From positions 1-64,000 of the forward strand of contig NZ_QCZJ01000018.1 in the NCBI RefSeq assembly GCF_003075435.1: DNA of 64,000 nucleotides, in the 5' to 3' direction. Below the pieces are notes generated by a model. That model had not been told where the DNA came from, ran no database searches, and worked only from the letters and a program-made list of their open reading frames with translations. This DNA comes from Terrimonas sp. (lineage in GTDB: Bacteria > Bacteroidota > Bacteroidia > Chitinophagales > Chitinophagaceae). Made by a program: the position numbers and the translations under genes. Below are positions 8,394 through 16,345 of the stretch, in pieces (the stretch's first letter is position 1; every line of letters starts with the position of its first letter).

Positions 8394-9608
8394 TTTTTAT
8401 AGTATTTATTCAAAATTTTTGTTCTGTTCCCTTTTTTCTGTACGAATAGTGCAAGTCCATCCTCATCAATTACGTTGTGAACTTGTACAGCTTCGGGAAT
8501 TTTTAATTTTTTGGCAACTGAATCCCCTATTGATTCTGCCATCAGTTCATAATCAATATTCATCATACCAAACTTATTGGTTGAAGTGGCATGTATTAAC
8601 TCATTATCAGCTTTTGGAGAATATCCGGCAAGGATCTGATCAGGAGTGAGTGTTGATCCGCCCTTCCATGCCTCCTGTATTTTTTCTGATTGCTTGTAAG
8701 ACCAGATACGTTCACCGCCATTTAACCTAACAAGCTCAGGACCTTCCTCACCTACAAGCGCATATCCTTCGGGCGCCTTACGGGTACCTTTTTTAAATTG
8801 TGGGATTGGTTCTGATTTTATTTTAGATACTTGCACCGCCGTTGTCGCAGCAGCTACTGCAGCGAGAGCAACTCCTGCGATAATTGTTGGAGCCGTTGCC
8901 AGCGCGTTAGTAACCGCAAGAAGGCCATTGATAACCGCCTGACTGATCTTTGCCTGGCGTTCCTTCAAGTAAGCAGCCTTTTTTAGTTGGATCTCCTTTT
9001 GGCGATACCTTTCTTCAATAGCTGACTTCTGCTCTTCAGTTAGGCTCTTATTGGCGAGTTCTGCATCACGCTGGGTTGAAAGCATATCCAGCTGGCGCTG
9101 CAATTCTTCCTGGCGTTTAGCAGCAGCGACCTCATATAATCCATTGATTGCCTGCTGACCGATAGCAATGGCACCGGTGATAGTATCTATCTGAGCTTTT
9201 TGTTTTACTTTTTCAAGTTCTTTGGCAGAAATTAAATCCTGATTATACTTCTCCTGTGCGATTGCAACCGTATCAATATTTTCCTTTATCTTGACATAAA
9301 GGCTTGCGATGCCGGTCAATACTTTTTGGGCATCAGTGTCCGGAACTGTTGCATCGATTGAATTTACAAGAAGATTGATTGTTTCAAATTGAGATTTTTG
9401 CGCGAGTTCCAATTTGTGAATGAAATCATCCAGGTTTTCCTCAGCATGCTTGATTGAATCATCGCTTGCTTTTTTCTCCTTGTTCAAATCTATTTGCCTT
9501 AATTGATCTTTGGCGGCATACAGATCCTTTTGCAGGTCGGTAGCATCCTGGTTATATTTTTTTCTGTTTGCTATTTCCTCTTCCAGGCGCTTAATTTCAT
9601 TGAGCGTA
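8390..9608 (-). CDS. Tape measure protein, C-terminal part (-1 frame)
   Basis: This continues the tape measure coiled coil in the -1 frame after the A8 run at 9609-9616. It has no credible start of its own: the first in-frame start-like codon is a TTG at 9487, while the coiled-coil reading runs back unbroken to the A-run (NEIKRLEEEIANRKKYNQ). It contains a hydrophobic Ala-rich segment (IIAGVALAAVAAATTAV) and the classic tape-measure end motif KGTRKAPEGYALVGEEGPELV, split here only for description. Joined by a -1 shift, the product would be about 1074 residues. Confidence 0.75.
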
Positions 9609-11613
9609 TTTTTTTTGCATATGCTTCCTGAACTTCGGCTCTCTTTTCTTCATACTCTTTCAAAGTAATAAGCTGCATTTTAAACACGGTCTCAAGGCCG
9701 GCCAGTTCGTTATCGAGGTCATGCGAAAACTCATTTGTGATGCCGTCAAACGTTTTTTTAATTTTTTCCTCCAGTTCCTCCCATTTCTTCGCGATGATGC
9801 CCGTGCGTTTGGTATTAAATTCATCAAGCAAACTCAGGCGCTGTATGTAATACTTATCCTCAATATTTTTCTTTTCCGATTCTGTGAGCTCTTTTTTTCT
9901 CAACTCATTTTTTTCCTGCGCATCAATCAAAGACTGGCTTTTATCGAAGAAATCCTGCAGGGCCAGCAAGCGGATATCGCTTGAATTATTGCCGTCGTCA
10001 GATATTTTTTGCGCGAGCTCTGCTTCGCGTTTCAGGTGGCGCTCTGTAATCTGAAAGGCTGCTTCCGCATTGCGCTCAGCAAGCTCCAACGCTTTTTTAG
10101 CAGCGTCTTCATTGATCTTTTTTCTTTTTTCAGCGCTCTCTTTGGTAGCTTTAATTTTTTCAGCTTCCAGATCGGTTTCAATATCTTTCTGTTTTTCTGC
10201 TTCCTCTTCAACCACCTCTGTATAGTCGTACAGCGTTGCAGCTCTTACCTTGGATGATTGTAATTCTACATCAGCCCTTTTCTGCTTCAGCGCCATTATT
10301 TTTTCTTCAGCATTACCTTGTGCTTCCAGCAGTTTAATTTCCCGGTCAATGGCTTTAATTGAAGACTGACGCGCCTTTTCAGTCTTGTTTTCATTGAAGG
10401 CCTTATCAAGTTTCTGCTTGTAATCCTCCAGCTTTTGGTTCAGTTCTTCCTGAGCTTCAGTCTGGCTTTTAGTGCTTTCCGTCCACTCCATGATTTTATT
10501 TACGGCATAGCCGATGCCAACAACGAGCGCCCCAATACCGGTTGCTATAATGGCGCCGCGCAAAACTTTAAACGCGGTTGAGGTTGCAGTTACGGATACC
10601 CCTAAAGCTGCATAGGTTGAAGCTGTGAGCCTATTGGCAACAGCAAGCACTTTATTGCCGGCAACGGTTGCGCCGAGTGATAAAGCTTCCTGCTTATCAA
10701 GGGCGATCTTAATTTGCTGCAAAGATTGGGTGATGGCCATGATGGCATTCAGCTTCACCAATGTCTTCTGCAGATCTTCATTTTCGCTGCCAAACAATGC
10801 CTGCGCACCCATCAATCCTTGTACACCGGCAGATAAAGCGGTAACTCCCTGAAGGGTGGCAGCAAAAGTTAACTCTGTTGAATCCTGGGAAAGGACCTGC
10901 ACTGCTTTCCTTGCATCATCCAAATTTTCCTTCGCAGCGCCGGCACTTTGTGCCATATCGTAAATTTGAGACGCTGATAATTCACCAGCTGCCAGCATTC
11001 TGGCAAGTTCTTCAGTTGTTTGCCGGATCTCTGTTTTCAGGGATGCTGTTTTTCCGGAAGCTTGTTCGGATTTATTTCCAAAACCATCAACGGATTTCAT
11101 AACGTTTTCCATTGAAGTGGCAAGCTTACTTGCTTCCCGCTGGCTCTCTGACAATTGTTTTTCCAATTTCACGTAAGCTTCACTGCCGGCTAACCCTCTT
11201 CTGCGAAGTGATTCCATTCGGGCGGCAGTTTCATAGAGCTTTTTATTTGTTTCGTTGATGGCGTTTTTTAGGTTATCAAAAGCTGATGTCTTACCGAGTA
11301 GGCCCATTTCTTTTTTCAGGTTCACCAGGTAAATGCCCGCATCTTCAAAACTTCTTTTCAGCGTTTTAACGAAAACTTCTTCAAGATTTTTTCCGAGCGT
11401 AAGGATATTTTTTTGAAGATCATTTAAAGTCTTAGCGGTGCCCTTCGCACCGGCATCAGCTGAGGCGAAAGCTGTAGTAGCTTTTTCGCCCATTTTCTGA
11501 ATGAATGCTGCATCATCTTTTGAAATTTTCCCGATTTTTTCCAGGGCGGGTATGGTGCCCTCAATTTGGGAGGTATCGGTAACAAATTCGATGACTATAT
11601 TTTCTGTAGCCAT
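9571..11613 (-). CDS. Phage tail tape measure protein, N-terminal part
   Basis: A 680-residue coiled-coil protein that sets tail length in siphophage-like tails and probably helps DNA passage. It shows long heptad-rich helices (about 60-200 and 400-680), an Ala-rich stretch and one hydrophobic segment (GAIIATGIGALVVGIGYAV, near 350-370), all usual for the family. The zero frame stops at 9571, 12 codons after a run of eight A. The coiled coil continues in the -1 frame as 8390-9608. The junction is either a programmed frameshift or a broken gene. Confidence 0.8.
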   Translation of the reverse strand: MATENIVIEFVTDTSQIEGTIPALEKIGKISKDDAAFIQKMGEKATTAFASADAGAKGTAKTLNDLQKNILTLGKNLEEVFVKTLKRSFEDAGIYLVNLKKEMGLLGKTSAFDNLKNAINETNKKLYETAARMESLRRRGLAGSEAYVKLEKQLSESQREASKLATSMENVMKSVDGFGNKSEQASGKTASLKTEIRQTTEELARMLAAGELSASQIYDMAQSAGAAKENLDDARKAVQVLSQDSTELTFAATLQGVTALSAGVQGLMGAQALFGSENEDLQKTLVKLNAIMAITQSLQQIKIALDKQEALSLGATVAGNKVLAVANRLTASTYAALGVSVTATSTAFKVLRGAIIATGIGALVVGIGYAVNKIMEWTESTKSQTEAQEELNQKLEDYKQKLDKAFNENKTEKARQSSIKAIDREIKLLEAQGNAEEKIMALKQKRADVELQSSKVRAATLYDYTEVVEEEAEKQKDIETDLEAEKIKATKESAEKRKKINEDAAKKALELAERNAEAAFQITERHLKREAELAQKISDDGNNSSDIRLLALQDFFDKSQSLIDAQEKNELRKKELTESEKKNIEDKYYIQRLSLLDEFNTKRTGIIAKKWEELEEKIKKTFDGITNEFSHDLDNELAGLETVFKMQLITLKEYEEKRAEVQEAYAKKIRSMKLSAWKRK
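9610..9629 (-). other. Slippery A_AAA_AAA heptamer with SD-like AGGAAG
   Basis: On the minus strand the codons GCA AAA AAA ATA present an in-frame A AAA AAA heptamer (9616-9610), a classical -1 slippery sequence. AGGAAG (9629-9624) lies 7 nt upstream. A weak 4-bp stem (CGCT/AGCG) follows. A -1 slip here joins the two tape measure frames exactly. A one-base deletion in the homopolymer would give the same picture. Confidence 0.5.
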
Positions 11614-11756
11614 GATTAAAACTCATTTTCATTGTTTGTTTTTTTGTTGGCTTTCGCCCTGGTATCGGGAGATAAACCCTACTTGTTGTTTTTGTTTTTC
11701 AATTAGTTGTGTTAACAAAACTTAGTTAGGTAGTGAATTCGGTAGCGAAATTTTCA

Positions 11757-12962
11757 TTAAGGATCATCGAAATTCATGATCTTTCCTATCAAACTTTTCG
11801 CGCTTACATTGGCGCCAGTTGGTTGCTGTTCTTTTTTTTCTTGTGGCCGGTAAAACCCTTTCCAGCCTCTATGCATTGCAGTTAGAATAATTTCCACGGC
11901 TTTATTTTCATCGCCGCCCGAATAATCAGAAACTAAGTTTAGTGCCGCCTGTTCCTCCTGTACAGATTTGTAAGTCTTTTCTTTTGTGTTCAGATAATTT
12001 TTCCACTGTTGCCATAGGTTTAAAAAATTTCCCCCAAATGGATACACGATTTTCGCTGCTGGTGGAATTTCTGATACCATTTTTTCATCGGGCTCGTTTT
12101 TTTTCAATAATTTTTTTTGTTCCCAGGCTTGGTCACACACCGCCATAGCCTTTTTTACCTCCTGATTTTTTTCATTTGCGATGTATTTTTTAAAAGCGTG
12201 CAGGGCAGATTTGTTTTTGCTTACCAGCTTCGGATCATTTTCCATGGCCTGCAGAATGAAATCGATTACGTGACGATCTGAATAGCGATTCGTCAACCAA
12301 TTGAAATCTTCCTCCGTGAATGGTTTTTCAAGTTCGGCAACGGAAGGGTACTTATTCGCTATTCGCTCAGCGAATGCCTCAAACTCCGTTTTTTTCCTAA
12401 AAGAATTTTCAAAAAAAGAACTTGTGTGTGCGTGTGCATTTTTATTCTCACACTCACTTCTTATCTCTTCTTCTCTTATCTCTTCTTCTCTTATCTTATA
12501 GCTGGCTTTTTTTTCGCTTGTGCCGACGCTTAAGCGGCTTTTTTGGTCGCTTGTGCCGGGCTGCTCATTCGCTTGTGCCGCTTTTTTTGCATTTGTTGCC
12601 ACTGCGCCTCTTCTTCCTCGTTCGGATAAAGCCATTTTTTTAGTGTCCCACTCTGACATTCTTCTGAGCAGCGAATCGGACCAAATAGATTCACCATCCG
12701 ATTTGAGAAGTTCAAATTCATTTACAAGATCATTGATAAAATTCTTACAGTCGTCTGTTTTTAATTTAAGTGCGTCAGCCAGGGAAGCGTAAGCAAATTT
12801 TTGCGCGATATTATAGCGATAGTTCTCTTGCTCTCTCAATATCTCTATCAGTGTCCAGTACATGCCTTTCCCGGCCATGCCATATTGTGCAACTAGTGCG
12901 ACCATCTTCGGATCCGCGGAGGCGTTAGAATCGTGTTTGAACCAAAATGCGTCTTTAGCCAT
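11757..12962 (-). CDS. DUF4373 (Lin1244/Lin1753-like) replication-type protein
   Basis: A 401-residue phage protein whose first 100 residues (KDAFWFKHDSNASADPKMVA, then GMAGKGMYWTLIEILRE) are the Lin1244/Lin1753 N-terminal domain, usually linked to replisome organisers or DnaD-like proteins. A basic, low-complexity linker follows, with a repeated IREEE unit encoded by a duplicated 15-nt purine stretch (about 12455-12490). The C-terminal half is helical. It probably acts in replication initiation of the element. It overlaps the upstream gene (12955-13239) by 8 nt and is followed by a 143-nt gap before the tape measure gene. Confidence 0.75.
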   Translation of the reverse strand: MAKDAFWFKHDSNASADPKMVALVAQYGMAGKGMYWTLIEILREQENYRYNIAQKFAYASLADALKLKTDDCKNFINDLVNEFELLKSDGESIWSDSLLRRMSEWDTKKMALSERGRRGAVATNAKKAAQANEQPGTSDQKSRLSVGTSEKKASYKIREEEIREEEIRSECENKNAHAHTSSFFENSFRKKTEFEAFAERIANKYPSVAELEKPFTEEDFNWLTNRYSDRHVIDFILQAMENDPKLVSKNKSALHAFKKYIANEKNQEVKKAMAVCDQAWEQKKLLKKNEPDEKMVSEIPPAAKIVYPFGGNFLNLWQQWKNYLNTKEKTYKSVQEEQAALNLVSDYSGGDENKAVEIILTAMHRGWKGFYRPQEKKEQQPTGANVSAKSLIGKIMNFDDP

Positions 12963-13239
12963 TTCGCCTTTCTTTTAAGGATTTAGCAATTGCCGGATTC
13001 GTCGTTAAATACCAGGCGCTATAGCCGGTCCGCTTACATGGAGCCTTAAACAACTCCCACAGTTTATTATCCTTCTGTAGTCGGCGCTTATAGCGACAAA
13101 TGCAGCAATGCCTTATTCTAGTAGCCTGCTCTACCATTGCTGCAGTAGCGGGGCGCAACCGAAGAAAATCAAGTATGATTTCTGTCGGCAAAGAATTATC
13201 TTTGTGCTGCTTCTTTATTTTTTTGTTGGGGGTGGTCAT
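12955..13239 (-). CDS. Small winged-helix-like element protein
   Basis: A 94-residue basic protein. After a K-rich N-terminus, LPTEIILDFLRLRPATAAMV begins a helix-turn-helix-like region, followed by two CxxC-type cysteines (HCCICRYKRRL, residues 44-54) and a possible wing ending WYLTTNP. It overlaps both neighbours by a few bases in the early leftward operon. A DNA-binding role is likely from the fold impression and context; the exact family is not recognised. Confidence 0.6.
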   Translation of the reverse strand: MTTPNKKIKKQHKDNSLPTEIILDFLRLRPATAAMVEQATRIRHCCICRYKRRLQKDNKLWELFKAPCKRTGYSAWYLTTNPAIAKSLKERRNG

Positions 13240-13514
13240 GATGGCTTACCTCCTTTTTTTTCAAGCGCATTAAGCACTTTGAACCAGCTGTATCTAACGG
13301 CACTACCTACACGAAGTGAAGGTATTTTACCTTTTTTCTCCCATTTAATTATAGTTGGCTCTACCAAGTTAAGGCGCTTGCAAAGCTCAGCCCGGTCAAT
13401 AATTTCATCTTTTTCTGCCGCAGATGGATACTTGGCGGACAGCTCCTTGAAGACTTCAATCATCATGGCTTTTAATTCATCAGAGGAGATAGTGAGCAAT
13501 ATAGAGCTATTCAT
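13236..13514 (-). CDS. Excisionase/MerR-like HTH protein
   Basis: 92 residues. After an N-terminal helix, residues 38-82 form a HTH_17-type domain: DRAELCKRLNLVEPTIIKWE, then KKGKIPSLRVGSAVRYSW, the usual turn-helix-wing pattern of excisionase-like proteins. It overlaps the genes on both sides by 4-8 nt. It probably binds element DNA to promote excision or control transcription. A second protein of the same kind (13507-13722) lies upstream, so which one acts as Xis is open. Confidence 0.75.
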   Translation of the reverse strand: MNSSILLTISSDELKAMMIEVFKELSAKYPSAAEKDEIIDRAELCKRLNLVEPTIIKWEKKGKIPSLRVGSAVRYSWFKVLNALEKKGGKPS

Positions 13515-13722
13515 ATTGTGCCGCCTCCGCCCGGGCTATCTTATCCAACGCTGGCACTATGTCGCCACGCCTGTATAGCACCCTTCTGCCTATCTTATAG
13601 GCCGGAAGTAGTCCATTACGCGTATGCTTATTGAGGGTAACCAGGCTAATATGTAGCATATTAGCTACGGCACGCCTAGTCAACAGATCTGATGCGTCTG
13701 ATGCATCAACAACGTTTGTCAT
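13507..13722 (-). CDS. Excisionase/MerR-like HTH protein
   Basis: 71 residues, nearly all one HTH_17-type domain: LLTRRAVANMLHISLVTLNK, then HTRNGLLPAYKIGRRVLYRR, the typical recognition helix and wing with the G-R-R-V-x-Y-R turn. It is the first gene of the leftward early/tail module, so its promoter should lie in 13723-13990. The role is directionality factor or small transcription regulator. Confidence 0.78.
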   Translation of the reverse strand: MTNVVDASDASDLLTRRAVANMLHISLVTLNKHTRNGLLPAYKIGRRVLYRRGDIVPALDKIARAEAAQYE

Positions 13723-14124
13723 TATTTGTTTGATTGTCCCGTATTGGGAAGTTGATCATCCTGATGGATGCTATTGATTCAGCTCGCATTGCTGACTAAG
13801 GAGTGCTATTTTTTTTATTTTACAAAAAATAAGCGAGTGAGGTGCGTTGATGACTGTACGTCAGGCAGTCCTTTTTCCGACTGCATCAAAGTTAATTAAG
13901 ATTAATCCAGAATAAATAATGATTGACTTTGTATATTTTTCCACACCCTGTGCATAACCCATTTAACCATGATACCCCTTTAGATACCTACTCACTGTAC
14001 GCCACTCTGATGCCGTTGTAAAACAGATACTTATTTTAAAAATTACTCGGGAATATCACCCGAGAACTAACGAAAATGCTTAATTTGCTTATGGTGTTTT
14101 TCATAGGGTCTATCGGCATAGCGG

Positions 14125-14145
14125 TCCCGAGATTAAATCTCGGGA
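14125..14145. terminator. Terminator-like hairpin
   Basis: TCCCGAGAT and ATCTCGGGA form a 9-bp stem with a 3-nt loop, followed on the plus strand by a T-rich stretch. It resembles an intrinsic terminator or an operator. It lies downstream of the leftward small-gene cluster 14315-15578. Confidence 0.5.
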
Positions 14146-14171
14146 TTTTATTTAATTTAGATCTCCCATAA

Positions 14172-14201
14172 AAAAGCCCGGAATTTCTTCCAGGCTTTGA
14201 A
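14172..14201 (-). terminator. Terminator of the 14315-15578 gene cluster
   Basis: AAAGCC and GGAA pair with TTCC and GGCTTT around a 4-nt loop with one mismatch. On the minus strand a U-rich tail (TTTTTTATGG) follows. It is placed about 115 nt after the stop of 14315-14650, so it suits leftward transcription of that cluster. Confidence 0.55.
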
Positions 14202-14314
14202 TTATCTCGAACATATCCAGGATATCACTTGAAGAGTTTTTTCAAGTTTCTTCTGGCGCTTTATTTTCTTCTTCTTCTTCTTCTTCATAAAAGTATCTTG
14301 ATTTTAATTGGTTA

Positions 14315-14650
14315 TTAATTTTCCATTACCTCAGCTTCATGGTAAGCTCTTCTAATCGGTTTCAACCTCTCGAACAACGCGGCATGAAACTCTTTCAACT
14401 GTCTCAGTAAAAAATAATGTTGACCGATGTCGCTATGTAACTTCTCTGTATCGTTTAAGAGATTTTGCGCAATTTCTTCCAATGCTTCGGCTGCATCAGC
14501 CGGGCAGAAAGAAAAAAGAATACGTGAAATCACCTCTGCTTCTTCTTCGGTGAATGTAACGGTCCGTTCTTTTTCAAATAATTTGTTTTGAGCTTGCATT
14601 TCAGTTGATTTTTCTTGGTTCGTAGATTGTTTTATACGTTTTGAGGTCAT
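14315..14650 (-). CDS. Small acidic element protein
   Basis: 111 residues from the first ATG, which overlaps the upstream gene by 50 nt. An ATG at 14599 lies 1 nt after the upstream stop and would give 94 residues, and this may be the true start. The protein is helical and acidic (FTEEEAEVISRILFSF), ending YFLLRQLKEFHAALFERL, a pattern also seen in the two neighbouring small proteins. No known family. Confidence 0.55.
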   Translation of the reverse strand: MTSKRIKQSTNQEKSTEMQAQNKLFEKERTVTFTEEEAEVISRILFSFCPADAAEALEEIAQNLLNDTEKLHSDIGQHYFLLRQLKEFHAALFERLKPIRRAYHEAEVMEN

Positions 14651-14888
14651 TCAGAAGCTCCTTGACACTGCGCAAAAAGAAATAAATTTCTTCACTATTT
14701 CCGCTGCCTTTAATATCTACCCCGCACAAAGAACATAGAATTATATTATCTATCCCTTCACTCATATCCTCATCATTGAAAGTAGAATAGAACTCATCTA
14801 CCTTTTCTTGCAACTCCTCCGGTAATGATGCCTTGTTTTTTGAAGTCATTTTTTGATATGTATCTGTATCACTTAATATTTTGTTCAT
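14601..14888 (-). CDS. Small acidic element protein
   Basis: A 95-residue protein of unknown function. Its second half (EFYSTFNDED, then DIKGSGNSEEIYFFLRSVKE, then LLNDL) can be aligned by eye with 15222-15578 (FFMNMPASN, then DDSGGNTAGITFKLMTGIKE, then LLVTL), suggesting distant tandem paralogs. It sits in the leftward cluster near attR. It has no signal peptide and no membrane segment. Confidence 0.55.
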   Translation of the reverse strand: MNKILSDTDTYQKMTSKNKASLPEELQEKVDEFYSTFNDEDMSEGIDNIILCSLCGVDIKGSGNSEEIYFFLRSVKELLNDLKTYKTIYEPRKIN

Positions 14889-14932
14889 TGTAGTTGAATT
14901 TAAGATGAAGTAAAAAGGGGATTAAAGAGGGC

Positions 14933-15172
14933 TTATAAAATATGTGTTTGATTCTGCTCTATTATTCTGAGTATTCGACGAACTCCATCATACACCCTGA
15001 GCGATTCCCGCTTTAATTCATGAGGTAGTTTACAGAATGCATCCGATGAGATATATTCTGAATACCATGCAGCTATACCGAATGTTTTAGCTACCGCAGC
15101 ATGAACGCTGTCATGATTTGCATCTATTTCCGTTAAGATTTCATCAATGTTTTTTGTTTTGAAATCAGACAT
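14933..15172 (-). CDS. Small element protein
   Basis: A 79-residue helical protein of no recognised family (NIDEILTEIDANHDSVHAAV, then a helix LRVYDGVRRILRIIEQ). It lies 44 nt before the next gene (14601-14888) and 49 nt after 15222-15578 in the same direction. It is probably one of a cluster of accessory or regulatory proteins. Confidence 0.5.
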   Translation of the reverse strand: MSDFKTKNIDEILTEIDANHDSVHAAVAKTFGIAAWYSEYISSDAFCKLPHELKRESLRVYDGVRRILRIIEQNQTHIL

Positions 15173-15221
15173 GAGTTTTGATTTTAAAAGTGAAGTAATT
15201 AGGTAGGATTAAAAACGGGCC

Positions 15222-15578
15222 TTATTTGTTTTCTGCATATGGATCTAGCGTCACCAATAATTCTTTTATGCCGGTCATTAATTTAAATGTGATTCCAGCA
15301 GTATTTCCTCCGCTATCGTCAATACTATATAGAGCATCCTGGGTAACATCATCAATCATTTCACATAATCGCTTTATGTTACTAGCGGGCATATTCATAA
15401 AAAAATTGTCTACAGCTTTTTGCAACTTCTGAGTCTCTTTCATGCACCCTGGCAGTTGTGAAAGCTCATTGAGTTGTTTCTTGTATGAAGGTGCCCGATC
15501 TTGCTTTAAATGAGATCTACCAGTTTCAAACCGAAAGAGTTTTGGAATAGAATGTCTTTTCTTACTTTTGTTTTGCAT
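15222..15578 (-). CDS. Small element protein, first gene of the right cluster
   Basis: 118 residues. The basic N-terminus (QNKSKKRHSIPKLFRFETGR) is followed by a helical acidic C-terminus resembling 14601-14888. There is no known family. It is divergent from the small DNA-binding-like gene at 15799, with two identical-spacing palindromes between them, so its expression may be under that protein's control. A 220-nt leader lies between its ATG and the far side of the palindromes, including a hairpin at 15606-15624. Confidence 0.5.
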   Translation of the reverse strand: MQNKSKKRHSIPKLFRFETGRSHLKQDRAPSYKKQLNELSQLPGCMKETQKLQKAVDNFFMNMPASNIKRLCEMIDDVTQDALYSIDDSGGNTAGITFKLMTGIKELLVTLDPYAENK

Positions 15579-15605
15579 AAATGAGAGTTTATGTGATTAA
15601 TAAAT

Positions 15606-15624
15606 CCGCTGTTCCTAGCAGCGG
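15606..15624. terminator. GC-rich hairpin upstream of 15578
   Basis: CCGCTG and CAGCGG form a 6-bp stem with a 7-nt loop, followed on the plus strand by GTTTTTGTTTTT. It looks like a plus-strand terminator although no plus-strand gene precedes it. On the minus strand it would lie in the 5' leader of 15222-15578. Confidence 0.35.
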
Positions 15625-15713
15625 GTTTTTGTTTTTACCAGATTTATCACCCCCAGAGGGAGCCGGGACCTGGCGAAAGTCTTTATTGATGAATTTTAAT
15701 TGTTGCATGCGAT

Positions 15714-15774
15714 GGAAACATAATGTTTCCGTCAAAAGTAGTATATTATTTGATATTTGAAACAAAAAGTTTCC
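15714..15774. promoter_or_regulatory. Two palindromic operators, GGAAAC-N5-GTTTCC
   Basis: GGAAAC-N5-GTTTCC at 15714-15730 is a perfect palindrome. TGAAAC-N5-GTTTCC at 15758-15774 repeats it with one mismatch, and the centres are 44 bp apart (about four helical turns). They sit between the divergent genes 15222-15578 and 15799-16005. This is a typical layout for a phage-type repressor operator; the bound protein is inferred, not shown. Confidence 0.55.
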
Positions 15775-15798
15775 AAATATTTTTTTTACTTTCGCTCC

Positions 15799-16005
15799 AT
15801 GACTATTTTTGAAGCATTTGAAGAACTCATTCAGTCGAAGGAATTTAAGGTTATAGCAAAAAAAAGGGATTCGATTGGAGGGAAATATAGATTGTATCAA
15901 TCCAGGTATAACCGTAATGAACTGAAGCCGGGAGCAATAGTAGAGATCCTGATTGCGAACGGCTATGAAGTGACGGCAAACAAAGCGGTAAAAAAGAAGT
16001 CCTAA
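15799..16005 (+). CDS. Small putative DNA-binding regulator
   Basis: 68 residues from the ATG at 15799; an earlier in-frame ATG at 15757 lies within the operator region and is less likely. TACTTTCG just before the start resembles a -7 element. The sequence (FEELIQSKEFKVIAKKRDSI, then GGKYRLYQSRYNRNELKPGA, then IVEILIANGYEV) looks like a small HTH protein with a final helix typical of Bacteroidota phage regulators. Together with the two palindromes directly upstream, it is the best candidate for the element's own repressor. Confidence 0.55.
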   Translation: MTIFEAFEELIQSKEFKVIAKKRDSIGGKYRLYQSRYNRNELKPGAIVEILIANGYEVTANKAVKKKS

Positions 16006-16007
16006 AG

Positions 16008-16259
16008 TTATCCTTTACCTTTATTTTGCCTTTTTCGCTTCGCCCAAGCTGCGTCAAAATCAGCTAGGTATTTATTAAATCTTTCTGCTTTTTCTTTTTT
16101 CTTCGCTAAAGCCTTTTCCTTTTTTTCATCCATTTCATCCATCTCTAAATATTTCCGAAAATTATCTGCGGCCTCCTGCGCCAACTTCAGATGTCTGTTG
16201 GCAAGATCCAGATTGGCTGTAAGGTGCTCATAATATTGAATGAGTTTCTTCTTGTCCAT
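16008..16259 (-). CDS. Small lysine-rich coiled-coil protein
   Basis: 83 residues, highly charged and probably one long helix pair: YYEHLTANLDLANRHLKLAQ, then a stretch of mixed D/E/K. It ends 2 nt from the convergent stop of 15799-16005. It is the last gene before the tRNA, 88 nt from the candidate attR. No family is recognised. It has no export signal, so a cytoplasmic role is assumed. Confidence 0.5.
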   Translation of the reverse strand: MDKKKLIQYYEHLTANLDLANRHLKLAQEAADNFRKYLEMDEMDEKKEKALAKKKEKAERFNKYLADFDAAWAKRKRQNKGKG

Positions 16260-16345
16260 ACTCGAAACTTTTAGTTACCTAATTTGCTACCTTCCAAAAA
16301 TAAAAATCCGCAAACACAGTGTGGATGCGGTTTTCAGATTTTTTA

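Larger units (their letters stand above)
13723..14314. other. 592-nt intergenic control region with GATACC pair and hairpins
   Basis: No gene is seen. GATACC at 13971-13976 and 13983-13988 is a direct repeat with the same 12-bp spacing as the pair in front of the integrase gene (393-398 and 405-410). A small hairpin GCAGTC/GACTGC lies at 13865-13884. Another hairpin CTCGGG/CCCGAG lies near 14046-14064. Two terminator-like structures follow and are listed separately. The region probably holds the promoter of the 13722 operon, but I found no clear TTTG/TAnnTTTG pair. Confidence 0.4.

Noticed and set aside
8390-9487. Independent gene starting at TTG 9487
   Set aside because: The coiled-coil reading continues in the same frame upstream to the A-run, so this is the C-terminal part of the tape measure protein.
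12440-12495. Repeated TCTTCTCTTATC words as a possible CRISPR or tandem repeat
   Set aside because: They lie in frame within the charged linker of the DUF4373 protein (IREEE repeats), with no spacers.
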